In this document: positions 1 through 9,970 of the stretch, in pieces
How positions within the stretch are numbered: position 1 is the first letter of the stretch
Layout of the letters: each line of letters starts with the position of its first letter
Origin: Varroa destructor
Taxonomy: Eukaryota > Arthropoda > Arachnida > Mesostigmata > Varroidae
NCBI RefSeq assembly: GCF_002443255.2
Contig: NW_019211454.1
Span: forward strand, 27,163,344-27,227,343
Direction: 5' to 3'
DNA length: 64,000 nt
Made by a program: the position numbers and the translations under genes
Notes under the pieces: generated by a model
Database searches by the model: none
What the model was told of the DNA's origin: nothing
The model's input: only the letters and a program-made list of their open reading frames with translations

Positions 1-331
1 TTCGACGTTACTGTGGTCAGAGTGGGGGGAAAACTCTATGCCCTAGTGTATATTTATATAAATAAATTGATTGCCTAGACATATATAAAATTATTAGTAA
101 AACAGTAAAGTAAAAAACAAGTACTATTTCAGCTGTTTCTATACTTTACAAGTCATGTCCCAGGGATGAGTCGTGCATCGTGTGTAATGTTTAAAAAATA
201 ACGGCCACATTCAAGGTAGTCTATCCAATAAAACTTTTGTTAAAAAGACATAGCAGCATTACAAGAGGTTTCTTTTCAGATTATCACCTCGCCTATATAA
301 ACGGCTGACTTTGTTTGTTTTTTTTTTTTAG
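1..331. other. AT-rich sequence ending in a splice acceptor
   Basis: No gene is visible. The last part is a strong pyrimidine tract, a run of twelve T (318-329), followed by AG at 330-331. This is the expected 3' end of an intron feeding the plus-strand open frame that follows. Confidence 0.5.
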
Positions 332-803
332 GAACAGAAGCAATATAGCATCTGCTACTGATATTCTAGCTAAGGTAGCATTTTTGGTCACTGATACAAA
401 CGTCCCTTTAAAGGCATTATCTGTTGCCGGCTCATTTCGCGCATCTATCGATTCGTTCACGGGTTCGGGTTCGAGTGAACTGGGCAGGGGCAGATACGGA
501 GAACCTTTTCGAAATTCGACAACAGCAGCAGACTGGTATAAATTCGTTAGGTCTTGGACAAACTGGGATATGCTGAGAGCGATCACCGTTTGGGCCATCG
601 CGATTGGCCGCTGGATCTTTATGGCTTTCGAAGGAACATATTTTATGCCTCTGGTCGTTAGGAACATCGTGGTAATACTAACACCACTTGTATTGGCTTT
701 TACAGCTCCGCAGCGAATGTCAGACAGTCGTAAAAAGTTTGCCATGTACCAAAGAAGATTTGACATCGGCAGGATTCTACACCTTTTTCCAAGTTTGTGT
801 TGA
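332..803 (+). CDS. Possible terminal exon of an unidentified membrane-associated protein
   Basis: I do not recognise the family. The frame is open from the acceptor AG at 330-331 to TGA at 801-803, about 157 codons, with the first codon split by the intron (one base, G, on this exon). An upstream part of the gene would lie left of the window. The middle is polar and Ser/Gly-rich. A Trp-rich stretch (WYKFVRSWTNWDMLR) follows, then two hydrophobic segments (about residues 89-105 and 109-125 of the exon) that could span or anchor in a membrane, and a basic tail. Codons follow a reasonable RNY pattern. Cautions: the minus strand is also open over 293-766, and a GTTTGT donor-like site lies just before the stop, so the exon might not be terminal. 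A distant resemblance of the Trp/Arg/hydrophobic stretch to DUF1772-type membrane proteins was considered, but the order of segments does not fit. Confidence 0.42.
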
Positions 804-1020
804 CAAACTACGGCGCGCCCCTCTCCGTTACGACTTAGTTAGTTAAGTGACTCGTTTATGAATAAGATATACTAAGATATGTTTAATTATATATATAGAA
901 TAATATATACTAAGTTTAATTTACAAAAACGAACAAACCCTTCTGAGTTATTGGGAAAATAATGGCCGGCTTTGACAACTTTAAGATAAACCCTCAATCA
1001 AAAACAAAACACAGCACATG

Positions 1021-1087
1021 TATGGCCTACATACATAAACTAGTTTATATAAAACATATGGTCTACATACACTGGGTTATATAAAAC
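1021..1087. repeat. Imperfect tandem duplication, two units of about 31-35 bases
   Basis: 1021-1055 and 1057-1087 share the order TATGG(C/T)CTACATACA followed by TTATATAAAAC. The second copy is a few bases shorter. It looks like local slippage or duplication, with no function evident. Confidence 0.65.
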
Positions 1088-2350
1088 TTTCTAGTCAAAG
1101 AAACCATAGTCGAAGAAATTCCTCATTGAATGAAATAACCCTATTGTATGTGAACGATCGATATAGCGGTGATGTTGACACCCTAAAAGAATCGTGTCTA
1201 ATGCTGTAGGGAATTGTGTTTACGATCTCTGAAGGTCAACTATCGTTTGCGTTTTTCTTTTTTAACTTAATAACATTTATTTAAATAGCTTCGTTAATCA
1301 CATGAAGCGGGCTATGTTGAAATCACATACGTGGACCTAGATAGTGCTGATTGAATGACTTTATGACTATTCGATAAATTATTCGTTGTGGGGAACCGGT
1401 CAAAGGCACTGGGTGAACGATGTTTTGCTCGTTGTCGCTGGAAATAGTCACCGCTTTATTCGTTAATGTTTTACGTTAAGTGCGAACCGTTCAAGTGCTA
1501 CGCCCTAATGAGGAACATTACTTGCTACCGGGTCCATCGTGAGCAAAATGCTGGAGCCGAGATTGCTTACTGCGTGCTGGACGGCCATTGAAAAGCGAAG
1601 CTAGCAGGTCCAATCACCATCGACCCGTCACGCCTGGCCGGCCAATGCTGTTGCTGAAAATGATTTCGTCGTAGCATGCGCCTTTTCTGCCCACCTTACC
1701 CTCGTTGCCTTTTTGAAGCCACCGTTCTGATTCCAAAGCGAGCCATTTTACCCCCTGACAGTACTACGTAGTTACCAGTCGCCGACTAAGACAATCGCGT
1801 GCTGGCTAGCATAGCCAATAGCGCAAAGCAAATCGAGTCCACCTCCGGAATGACACGGATTCGGCGTTTTCACGAAATGAGAAAAACTCTAGCTTTTTAT
1901 GCTATAGCCAGTTAGCATCGGTGGTCAGCATTTGTCCTGATTTTTGATATCTTGAAACAGTAGCTTACATGCGGGATCACAAATATTCTAGGGCCGTGTA
2001 TCAAACTGTGGTACGCTCGTTCACATATTTGACTACTTTCGATGACGTTGGTGAATTACGTTGTTATATGTTCTTGAATATATCTGTATAACAGTGAATT
2101 GCTTATGTGTCCCTCGAGGCACATACAATTCGAAAATATGTGTTAAGTAAGATCTATATAGTATGCACTTTAAGGCCGTAATGAAGGCGCATAACGCTTC
2201 GAGATGGCGAGGGCAAAAAAAGATGTAGCTGAAAGCAAAATTAAAAATCACAGTCGTCGAATCCTTAGGCTGAGATCATTCCGTAATTACGAACAAATCT
2301 GAATTTCTTACTTTTTATATCAGTTCATCAGCAGCGGTCTTTTTAGAATT

Positions 2351-2371
2351 AAAAAAAAAAAAAAAAAAAAA
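2351..2371 (+). repeat. Poly(A) homopolymer, 21 bases
   Basis: Uninterrupted A run preceded by GAATT. It could be a simple homopolymer or the tail of an old retroposed copy. No AATAAA and no recognisable body lies immediately upstream, so retroposition is not shown. Confidence 0.8.
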
Positions 2372-3793
2372 CTATTATTATAGCGAAATACTTTATAGAT
2401 TTTTGTATCTCAAATACAAGTAGGTTTGTTTTTTCCACTAGTCAAGCCCCTTCGGCCATATGGTTCATAAGTGTGTGCGTACAGGATTCATTATCGGATA
2501 CTTCCTAACGAATATTATAAGGGCAATCTTGTTGTTCAGTCATCGAGTAAAAGGTATTTACAAAATGCTGCTTCGTTACTCATTTGTGTTAAATAATATA
2601 GCGTTTGTCCACATTTGAATATACACACCTTAAAAGAACAATATATGTCTTTCGGCTTTACTAATTCAGTTGCGAGCAGCAAGTTTCCATTTGAGGGGGT
2701 CTCTGAACTTGACGTAAACAGACATTATATATATACGAATAGTTGTCTGCAACAATTTAAAATGTTTAGTAGGTCTAAAAATACAAACATCGAATTACGA
2801 CTGCCAGCTGTGCACATGTCGACCAATATACACAAAGCACTGTGCTGACAGTAGCTGTTTATATGAAGATTGGTTTATATTAATTTATTAAAGGTATGGC
2901 GGAAGCGACTATAATATAGCTAATGGCAGACAACGACCTACATCCGTTAACTCTATGGTGTTCTCCAGTGGCCCTCAGGAAGAAAACCAGCAGGCAAGGC
3001 CGTGTTGCTCGTGTTGAGAATGTTAAGGAGTCAGAGCGAAGGCAATTTCGGAGTAATGCAATGCACTCTTACTTGTACCTTGCCAAACTTTCAAATTGGT
3101 AGGGCGGTAATAAGTCCTGCACCATCGAACACAATAGAGTTACCCCCTTAAATGGGAAAAATATCTTTGCGCTTTGCCATAAATTGGCAGTCACATGCGA
3201 TTCTTTTCATGTGTACGTTTTTTCCCACTCTACTTTTCCATATTCCTATAAATATTAAGATATTCTTATTCTGTATAGATTTTTCGACAAGCTAGTAACG
3301 TTAACGTGCCCTATAAAATTTTAGTTTCGAAATATATACCACGCACTTTAAATTAGGCTACCTTCCCACAGAGAGCGAAAGCGAATAAATGAAGTTGGAT
3401 TGTCAGTCGGGTACGCCCATTGCTGCTAGTCGCAGAGCTGTCAGATCGAGCTTCTCTACTGAGGCGGTGGGTGCATCACGATTTTCCTGAGCAACATTCG
3501 TGTCTTTTCTCCTACCGATTTAATACGAAATCATTGTAAGAGCTGCATGAAAATTGATCAGAAACTTCTTTCGTTGGATTGCAGACGCGCGGCCTCGAGC
3601 GACGCGCAGGTTTGCGCAGCGATGACGTGAACATTGGTGTGTCCTGACAGCTGTAGGTACAATTGTTTTGTGCTATCAGGCATGGTATAGTAGCAGATAA
3701 AACTAGGGTGGGCGAGTTTGCGTACCTTTCAAAAGCTACCTTTCAAATCAGAGCGGCCTCGTCCAACCTACCGGGTGGCTTGCGGTGCCGCCC

Positions 3794-3821
3794 CCACGGA
3801 TGAGACCTGAAGGATCCGTGG
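3794..3821. repeat. Short perfect inverted repeat (8-bp stem, 12-base loop)
   Basis: CCACGGAT (3794-3801) pairs with ATCCGTGG (3814-3821) inside a GC-rich block at 3760-3870. The loop holds GATGAG- and GAAG-like letters but does not match a hammerhead core. Confidence 0.6.
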
Positions 3822-4998
3822 TCAGAGATGGAAGGGCTGGATGGAGCTTAGGTCTGAACCACGGGTTCGTTTCTTGCTTACCAAACTCCAGCTTACCTAA
3901 CCTAGGCAGTTGAAAAACAAACTATTAGATGCGGTGCAAGCCATGAATAGCGATGACTCTTCCGCATTCTACTTCCTGTTGCTTTTGATGTTTTTCTGAA
4001 TTGTGAACTACTGCTATGATCTTCCTCTGTAGATGTACGTGAGGGGATTATCTATTTTCTTAGCTGTTTGCGGTACTCCTAGAGTTATATTTTTGTTATA
4101 TATAATAAATGGTTAATGTTTTGTAAAGCTCAGTGATTCTTATTTGACTTATCGGGCAGTTACTTAAACAATTAAGTAGTAATTGAGAGAATACACTGTT
4201 CGGAGTAAGTTTGAACCAAATGCATGTCTTTAGTTCATAATCGACATCCGAATGAAAGCAGACATTTGGATAATTTTTTTGCACGTTTTGATAGACAGAT
4301 CTTTGAACAGACGTCTTGTTTACTAATAAATGCCATCGTCTTCAATGATGGCTTCGATTCGGAAGTTGAATTGAGCTAGTAAAAATGTATTCTCTGGATA
4401 TCTCTTTAATAATATAATAACTTTTCGTAGAGTTGTTGAGGTCTCGTTTGAACGCATCACAAAAAAAGTCCTACCTGATTTTGATTTTAAATTGATAGTA
4501 GGCCAATGATTCCATACAATGTGAAGATCCTAGACAGCAAAAAAGGTCAGAAGGTGCAAAACGTCAAAAAAGCCTACCGATGTAACGTATTTGAATGAGT
4601 CTAGTAGTAATAGACAGTATAATCTCGAAAACACCCTTGAACACCCGAGCGAATATTCATGAAAATTCAGTTCTTTCTCGAATGCTTCAGAAGTCGTACA
4701 ACAACCAGTAGTAGCATTCTTATTGTGGAGGATCAGGTATGCAGGACTTTAGGATACAGAGAGCCTATAAATACCAGGATGAAAAAAGGTACTACTTGTG
4801 TGATTCTCATGCTGTCTCGTAAATCTGTTAGAGAAGCCCCGGTTAAACTTTCTAATGGAGGCAGAGGCTCAATGCTATGGTTATTCCGAGGACTTGATTA
4901 CGTGGAGGGAATAGTTCCGAGTGTTAAATTAAAACAAAAATTAGCTACTATTTAAATTGGCCTCTCCTTTTATGGGAAAGGATAACGGTTGCCTTTAG

Positions 4999-5192
4999 CG
5001 ATGGAAGTTGAAAATTACGAATTGAAAGACGAAGTTCGAAAAGAAAGCACAATAGAAAATGTCGCAGCCACAGCTCAACAAAGAAGAGACGAGAGAAAAC
5101 CCATTACATTACAGAAGCCACAGCAGCATCTAGTTGGAAACGGCAACAACAACGGCAGAAACGACAACGCATATTCAAACCACGGCGAATAG
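4999..5192 (+). CDS. Possible small Gln/Asn-rich exon, unknown function
   Basis: The sequence before 4999 ends in a pyrimidine-containing acceptor (TTGCCTTTAG). Two bases later an ATG at 5001 opens 63 codons to TAG at 5190-5192. The product is very hydrophilic, with an acidic/basic first half (MEVENYELKDEVRKES) and a Gln- and Asn-rich second half (LQKPQQHL, NGNNNGRNDN). Such low-complexity composition occurs in arthropod regulatory proteins, but it also arises by chance from A-rich DNA. No domain is recognised. Confidence 0.25.
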
Positions 5193-6255
5193 AAAAGCAG
5201 GAGGGCGTAACCGTTTGCCGATCAAGAGTTAGTACACCACTTCGCTCCTTTCATCCACTCTCAAAAATGGGATGGCCTGTTCGGGTGCTTAGTGATAGAA
5301 AAAAGGCAAGCTGAAAAGACCTTAGCAAAGGAAAAACCGAAAAACGACTTGGGCTGGCAGGACAAGGAAGGATCGCAAGGGCAGCGGAACGGGGGGGGAA
5401 AAAGGAGCCCGATATATGCAAGATACCTTTAGCTGAGCAGGCCTCTGAGTCATCTAAGATTTTATAATGTAAAGGCAACACCGCTCGCGACAACGGTGTC
5501 ATTAAGAACTTTAAGTCACTCACGCTTAAGGTTGATACGTTAGTGGGTAGACGGAAGAAGGGGGAAGTTTTTGTTTGACAACCAGTAACAGTTTCTAGCA
5601 GGGTATCGACAATAACCAGGAAAACTGCTTAGCTTTCTTTGAGACTGCCCAGGGGCTGGATATTGTATTTTCCAGCTCAGTAAATTCAGCTCGCTTAATC
5701 GGGAGTTCAAGCACTTGAGATCAGAGACCTAGCATCTTTGCCAATAAAGAATCACTGTGTAATGAAATAAGCTAAAAAAGCGTGTAATTTTCTTGAAGGA
5801 AAAATCCTTGTGTAATGAAGGGATCATTTTTTGTGTTCAGACAATTCTGCACATACTATTCGTAGAATCATAACCATTTCTCATAACGCCTTTGGTTCCA
5901 TAATCTCTCCCTTAAATACTGTTCAAGATTATTGTTTATAAAATCAAGTATAGAACGCCTACGGCGATTTAGTTTGCTAGCAGGAACTCATATTGGCATT
6001 AAACTATACGGAAATCATCGAGAAAAAAAAATAAATAACTAAGTATCACTACGACTTTCTCAAACCTCAACAAGAGGTTATATGTTATAATTGGGATTGC
6101 CTTTTTCGTCTATAGGGCGGGTCAAGCGCCAAACAAATAGCTATTAACAAATCAGTAGTCGTCATCTTAGGTAGAAATTTAATCTATCTGTCAAACGTAA
6201 AATATTTTTATAATATTTGTTTCAAATATTTGTAAACAGCTAAAAAGGCGACTGC
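5193..6255. other. Gene-free stretch with a purine-rich block
   Basis: 5260-5420 is GC-richer and strongly purine-biased on the plus strand, including a run of eight G followed by five A. The minus-strand open frame here (5251-5523) has a composition explained by this bias and is not called. The rest is AT-rich with nothing recognised. Confidence 0.45.
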
Positions 6256-6670
6256 CTAAAGTAAGATCGATGGTGTTTCTTCTCGAGTAATTCTGTATTT
6301 GCGCCTAATCCTATAAAATTTTGTAACGCCGATCTCGGGAATAAATTGGGTGTAATTAACGCATGCATTACTCTGCGTAGACACGTTTGCTTGGCTGTAT
6401 GTACATATCTTGAAAAATAATACGATAATGGCTTTATCAATATCCTCGACAGCTACACCGTTACCACATGTCAGAGGAGCGACTTCACCGTGTACATTTA
6501 GCCATTTACTCGAAAACTCTGAGGAGCTGATATCTGTTAGGTCTTCTGCACGGTTACGTGGCCCAACGGATGTACGAATGAATTCCCGTAATAGTCGATG
6601 ACGATTCGAAATCAACATGTTAATTGTTTGAAGCGTACTTGTAGCGCCCATGATACATTTACGTGAAGAA
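6256..6670 (-). CDS. Possible exon of unknown function
   Basis: On the minus strand the sequence before 6670 is a pyrimidine-rich acceptor (CCTCCCACCACTGATCCTAG), and the frame is then open to a stop at 6256, about 138 codons. An internal Met lies near the start (KCIMGATSTLQ). The middle has coding-like codons and a mixed, protein-like composition (LLREFIRTSVGPRNRAEDL, EVAPLTCGNGVAVEDIDK). The last 40 or so residues look less coding-like, so a donor near 6400 (for example GTACAT) may end the exon early. I do not recognise a family. A shorter plus-strand frame (6410-6601) is treated as its shadow. Confidence 0.33.
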
Positions 6671-7020
6671 CTAGGATCAGTGGTGGGAGGACTAAAGCAG
6701 TTGTTTGAATATATGGTACTTCTCGGCAAAGTTGTAGTGAGAAAAGACCCGTTCCCATTTCAAATTCACGGTGATAGTTTCGTTGTGGACTTTTGAAAGG
6801 TACAGGCGTTGCATGTGAGAAACTATATTTTACAAATCATTGCTTAAAAGCGAGTAATCAAGTAGCACTATTTTTTATCCAAGAATTGTACATCGATGCT
6901 TGTCATCAAACGTTCATCGTTAAGGAAAACGAGGTCCAAAATGGTACCATCCTTAGGGCGTGTTACCATGTTAACAAGTCGCGAGAAGCCGCTAAAAATA
7001 CACAAACATGTTAATAAGCG
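6671..7020. other. Flank of the mariner element
   Basis: A 73-codon plus-strand frame lies at 6793-7014 with no features. TA dinucleotides occur close to the left tip of the transposon (GTTAATAAGCG), as expected for TA-targeting mariner insertion, but the exact target duplication is blurred by decay. Confidence 0.4.
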
Positions 7021-7042
7021 TTTGTTCAAAAATGAGTGAGTC
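7021..7042 (+). repeat. Terminal inverted repeat, transposase 3' side
   Basis: Reads TTTGTTCAAAAATGAGTGAG and then TC. It is the inverted partner of 8292-8313 with two mismatches (T/C at base 6 and G/T at base 14). Confidence 0.85.
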
Positions 7043-7102
7043 CTTTATTTCAGACTGATAAGTATTTATTTATTCATTCCAGTGCAAGTTGTTTTCGTCC
7101 AA

Positions 7103-8112
7103 TTAGTTACTGCCGGATGCAACACAATTGTGCGACCGTTCTCTCCAGACCTCAAAACACTTTTCAAATCCGGTCATGGGGATAGTCTGCGCACTCAGTT
7201 GGGTTAGCGATTCTTTCTTCGAAACGCTTCCCCTTTCCACCCTTCCTCAGTCTCGAGAAAATGGGTCGCAGGATCTGCTGAATACGGAGGTTGGGGAAAC
7301 ACTTGCATCGCACTCTTGGCAAAAAACTGCTGTGCGAGTAGTGAAGTACGGGCCCGTGCATTGTCGTGATGAGGCACTCAGGACTTCTGCCACCGTTCTG
7401 GTCGCTTGCGTCACACAGACTTGCGCAATCTTCTTCAAACTACTTGATGAACTCATGAGCAACAATTCTCCGATGGTACAAAGAAATCCTGTGAGGACCA
7501 CTTTGTTCTCCGATCTGGGTCGTGCGACTTCCTTTGGGCGGGGCCCGTTTTCGAAGCGATACTGGGAAGATTGCATTTTGGTCTTCCCATCATAGCTGTA
7601 TATCCGCGTCTGGTACCTCATAATAATTTGTTTAAACAAGCCTGGCTCCTCCAGAAGTGCCAACAGGTTTACTGGATACAGTTATTTGCGAGTGTTTATC
7701 TCCTGGACATTCAATTGTTTGCCGTAATTTCCGTGACTCTCAAACGATTGCTCAAAATGGCCGGACATGAATTAATGGAGATTTCTATTTCTTCTGTTAG
7801 ATCTCTTATGGTAATTCAACGCTTGGTTAGATTAGATCGTAGTGAGTTGTTTAGGGACATGTTGTGGTCTAGGTTCGAACTTGGGTATAGCCACACCTCG
7901 TTTCGTGCTGGGAGCCAGCAGTCAGATGGAAAAGCTCGAAGCACACGTCGTTTTATTCTATCCACGTTCTCGCCCGTGATCCTTGTCAAAGGTCTTCGAA
8001 AGTGAAGATCGTCCGTAAAAGACTCAGAAACGCATCTGCTTACTTGAGCTTTACTCAATGTCGAATTTGCGTAGACATTCTGCAACATCTGCAGAGTATT
8101 TGCGTAATTAGT
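7103..8112 (-). pseudogene. Mariner-family transposase, degenerate
   Basis: The intact enzyme is a DD34D cut-and-paste transposase of about 345 residues. Reading 5' to 3' on the minus strand: TLQMLQNVY and TLSKAQVSR, the helix-turn-helix region (about 8050-8110); ENVDRI (about 7950); IRDLTEEIEISINSCPAIL (about 7740-7815); LLEEPGLFKQII leading to YSYDGKTKMQSSQ and PRPKEVARPRS (about 7530-7660); LRRLRKSV and RKRPERW; HHDNARARTS (near 7342-7371) and QPPYSADPA (7267-7293); finally FEKCFEVW and the stop at 7103-7105. The spacing from the HHD aspartate to the PYSxD aspartate is 29 residues, as in Mos1. Damage: the first catalytic Asp of the usual TGDE motif reads Tyr, the third (five residues after PYSxD) is lost, and there are in-frame stops plus several frameshifts. 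Plus-strand frames over this region (7128-7595, 7571-8005) are shadows. Confidence 0.88.
7816..7940 (+). mobile_element. Probable SINE-like fragment nested in the mariner relic
   Basis: About 115 bases interrupt the transposase between ENVDRI...RRVL and IRDLTEE, where an intact mariner needs only about 8 codons. The insert contains a good pol III B-box-like sequence (GGTTCGAAC, near 7873) about 48 bases after a weak A-box-like TGGTTAGATTAG (near 7825), which is the spacing of a tRNA-derived SINE head. The B box and the following 20 or so bases (GGGTATAGCCACACCTCG) resemble 16141-16171. Boundaries are approximate and no target duplication was identified. Confidence 0.38.
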
Positions 8113-8291
8113 TTCATGTTTTGTTATTTCAATTGGGAAAAATGGCACATTATACATTAATGCATATTAGTACATAAATTTCATCTCATCGTGAAACCCG
8201 GTATTTCATCTGTGCATAGCAGAAGCCCTGCCCTTTTTCCCATAGTAAACGTGCATCAGGAGCGATCATCTAGTGGCGCGAAAATCCAAAT

Positions 8292-8313
8292 GACTCACTA
8301 ATTTTTGGACAAA
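8292..8313 (-). repeat. Terminal inverted repeat, transposase 5' side
   Basis: Plus strand reads GACTCACTAATTTTTGGACA and then AA, the inverted partner of 7021-7042. Confidence 0.85.
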
Positions 8314-9420
8314 GGATCATAAATTGTTTACTAACGGCGGTGAGGTACCATCTGGGGAGGTCCAATCGACTGTAGGAAACTTGAAACCATCTGCAAATGA
8401 TTACGGAATAATTGACTTGCATCAGATCATCCAGCTGATCACAAAGCATTCGTATTCCATTCGGAAGATCAGTTTAGGATTCAGTAGGGAGTAAAATGTA
8501 CGCAGATTAAATGATGGCAAGTTTAGGAACCATACATAATATCAATACTGACTATCTCGGATTTGTAAGTGTAAGGCCATGTCGTGCGGCGAAACCCAGA
8601 TTTTGTGAGAACACGTACATCTTCATCGGCGCGATAAATCTTTGCGATGACAGAGTAAAAAAGCCCAGCACAAGGAAGGAAATTATTAGTTAATGTCTCT
8701 ATAATTAGAAGAACGTGAGTTAAAGTGGAACAAGTATACTCCTATAGGGAATCACAGGTACCTTTCTTGACAAGATAAGTGACGATCCACAGCGGAGCGG
8801 CGATATGTGGTAGAAAACGTGCCTCTTTGCTCAACTTCTATCGGACCTCCTGAAGAGTCTGCAAGACGACAATGCAGGCATAATTGAGTCTTGACTTTAG
8901 TGTCTATACAACCAATAATCTGTGGTAAACTAGTCTGTTCGTTACACACGATTATATATTACTATTACATTATTATATATTAGTTACAATAGTATGCTAA
9001 TTACACTTCAGATTTAGCAGTCAGTTTTTTGTGGAGGGATCCTGAGTCAACTGAATAAATATCTTTGCGGGCAATTACCACTAATTTATTGGCAATTAAT
9101 GAGTGTAGCGGCAACACGTTGCAGTGAAAAGCGATTTCTCAAGAGCTTCATACGTACGCATACAAAATGTATTTACATCACCAGCCGTCATCATGTTCAT
9201 CTACGTCTGTGTGAACAATCACCCTCCCGTGTGAGTTTTTAACAATAAAATAACAGGCACCCGACATCGGTAAGATTTCACCGGGTGATCGAGTCACTGA
9301 CTGAATACCGTCAGTAACAGTCGTAATGATGAAGATGATAATACTATTTGTATCGCTTCTTCTCAAGGCAGGCTACTCGCTTGCTTCGACTTTGCTGATG
9401 ATGATAACATCAATGATCCC
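8314..9420. other. AT-rich DNA, no gene seen
   Basis: Short frames at 8511-8693 (+), 8752-8949 (-) and 9178-9366 (-) carry no domain. An AT-rich block with repeated ATTATATATTA-type words lies at 8950-8985. Confidence 0.45.
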
Positions 9421-9970
9421 TAACCTTCCCGTTGTCGTCCCCGAAGTCGACTCTCTACGGGTTACTGGTTGTGTTGTTACTGTGTCGCGGCAATGACGCC
9501 TCCCTTGTGTCTCAGACTAAACTGGGGACTGGGAGAGTCTACGATAGACAATTCCCCTATGCTGGCGCCGTTGGCCCAAGGGGAAGGCGGACGAAAGCCT
9601 AAAGGCGCAGTGTAGCGAGTGAATGAGCTTGTGAAGGTCTTCGGGTTCTGCGAGAGTAGACGGGTGAAATCATGGGAGAGTATCTCGAGGGAAATCACAG
9701 CTACCGCTACTGCCAAAGCCACTGGCCCGTGGGGGCCACTGTCATAGCTTTGGAAGAAGGACTAACTCACACTCAGTTTGACTCAGGACAGAGGCTCGGC
9801 TGTTCCGCTGCGCTCATCACTGCGTCCACATCATAGTCACCATGATCGCCACCCCCAGCATTACCAACGGTAACAGCCAACAAAGAAGCAGGGGGGGAGG
9901 GGGGGACCGGAAGCAGAGAGGTTGTAGCAATATCACGTTCGTTGTTGAATCGATTCGTCGGAGAACAGGT
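9421..9970. other. GC-richer patch, possible promoter or untranslated exon
   Basis: This block is clearly richer in G and C than its flanks and holds CpG, a GGGGGGGAGGGGGGG-type G tract (9890-9905) and two minus-strand open frames (9477-9722 and 9773-10036). Both frames are rich in Ala, Ser and Pro, as expected from base composition. The second begins with a Leu/Phe-rich, signal-peptide-like segment but has no other support. I do not call a gene. Confidence 0.3.

Larger units (their letters stand above)
804..4998. other. Intergenic or intronic AT-rich DNA
   Basis: No convincing gene. It contains an imperfect tandem duplication (1021-1087), a moderately GC-richer patch without open frames (about 1540-1830), a 21-base A run (2351-2371), and a small GC-rich block with a hairpin (3760-3870). 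Open frames at 2033-2251 (-), 2615-2848 (+), 4096-4284 (-) and 4659-4955 (+) are short, have no recognisable domain and are probably chance. Confidence 0.5.
7021..8313 (-). mobile_element. Decayed mariner-like (Tc1/mariner superfamily) DNA transposon
   Basis: The element is bounded by inverted repeats at 7021-7042 and 8292-8313 that match at 20 of 22 positions. Its length of about 1.29 kb is close to the usual 1.3 kb for mariners. Between the tips the minus strand encodes mariner transposase similarity from the N-terminal helix-turn-helix region to the C-terminal Trp-rich end, spread over all three frames. TA dinucleotides near both tips agree with TA target preference, although a small indel makes the outermost bases uncertain. 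An extra segment of about 115 bases sits within the 5' third. The copy cannot encode an active enzyme and is a fossil. Similarity is inferred from family motifs read by eye. Confidence 0.88.

Noticed and set aside
332..803. DUF1772-type membrane protein
   Set aside because: Only one Trp/Arg-plus-hydrophobic stretch is reminiscent. The order and number of membrane segments do not fit.
3794..3821. Hammerhead ribozyme
   Set aside because: The CUGAUGA and GAAA core elements are not both present in the required arrangement.
7128..8005. Plus-strand frames over the mariner (155 and 144 codons)
   Set aside because: They are antisense shadows of the transposase relic, whose motifs read on the minus strand.
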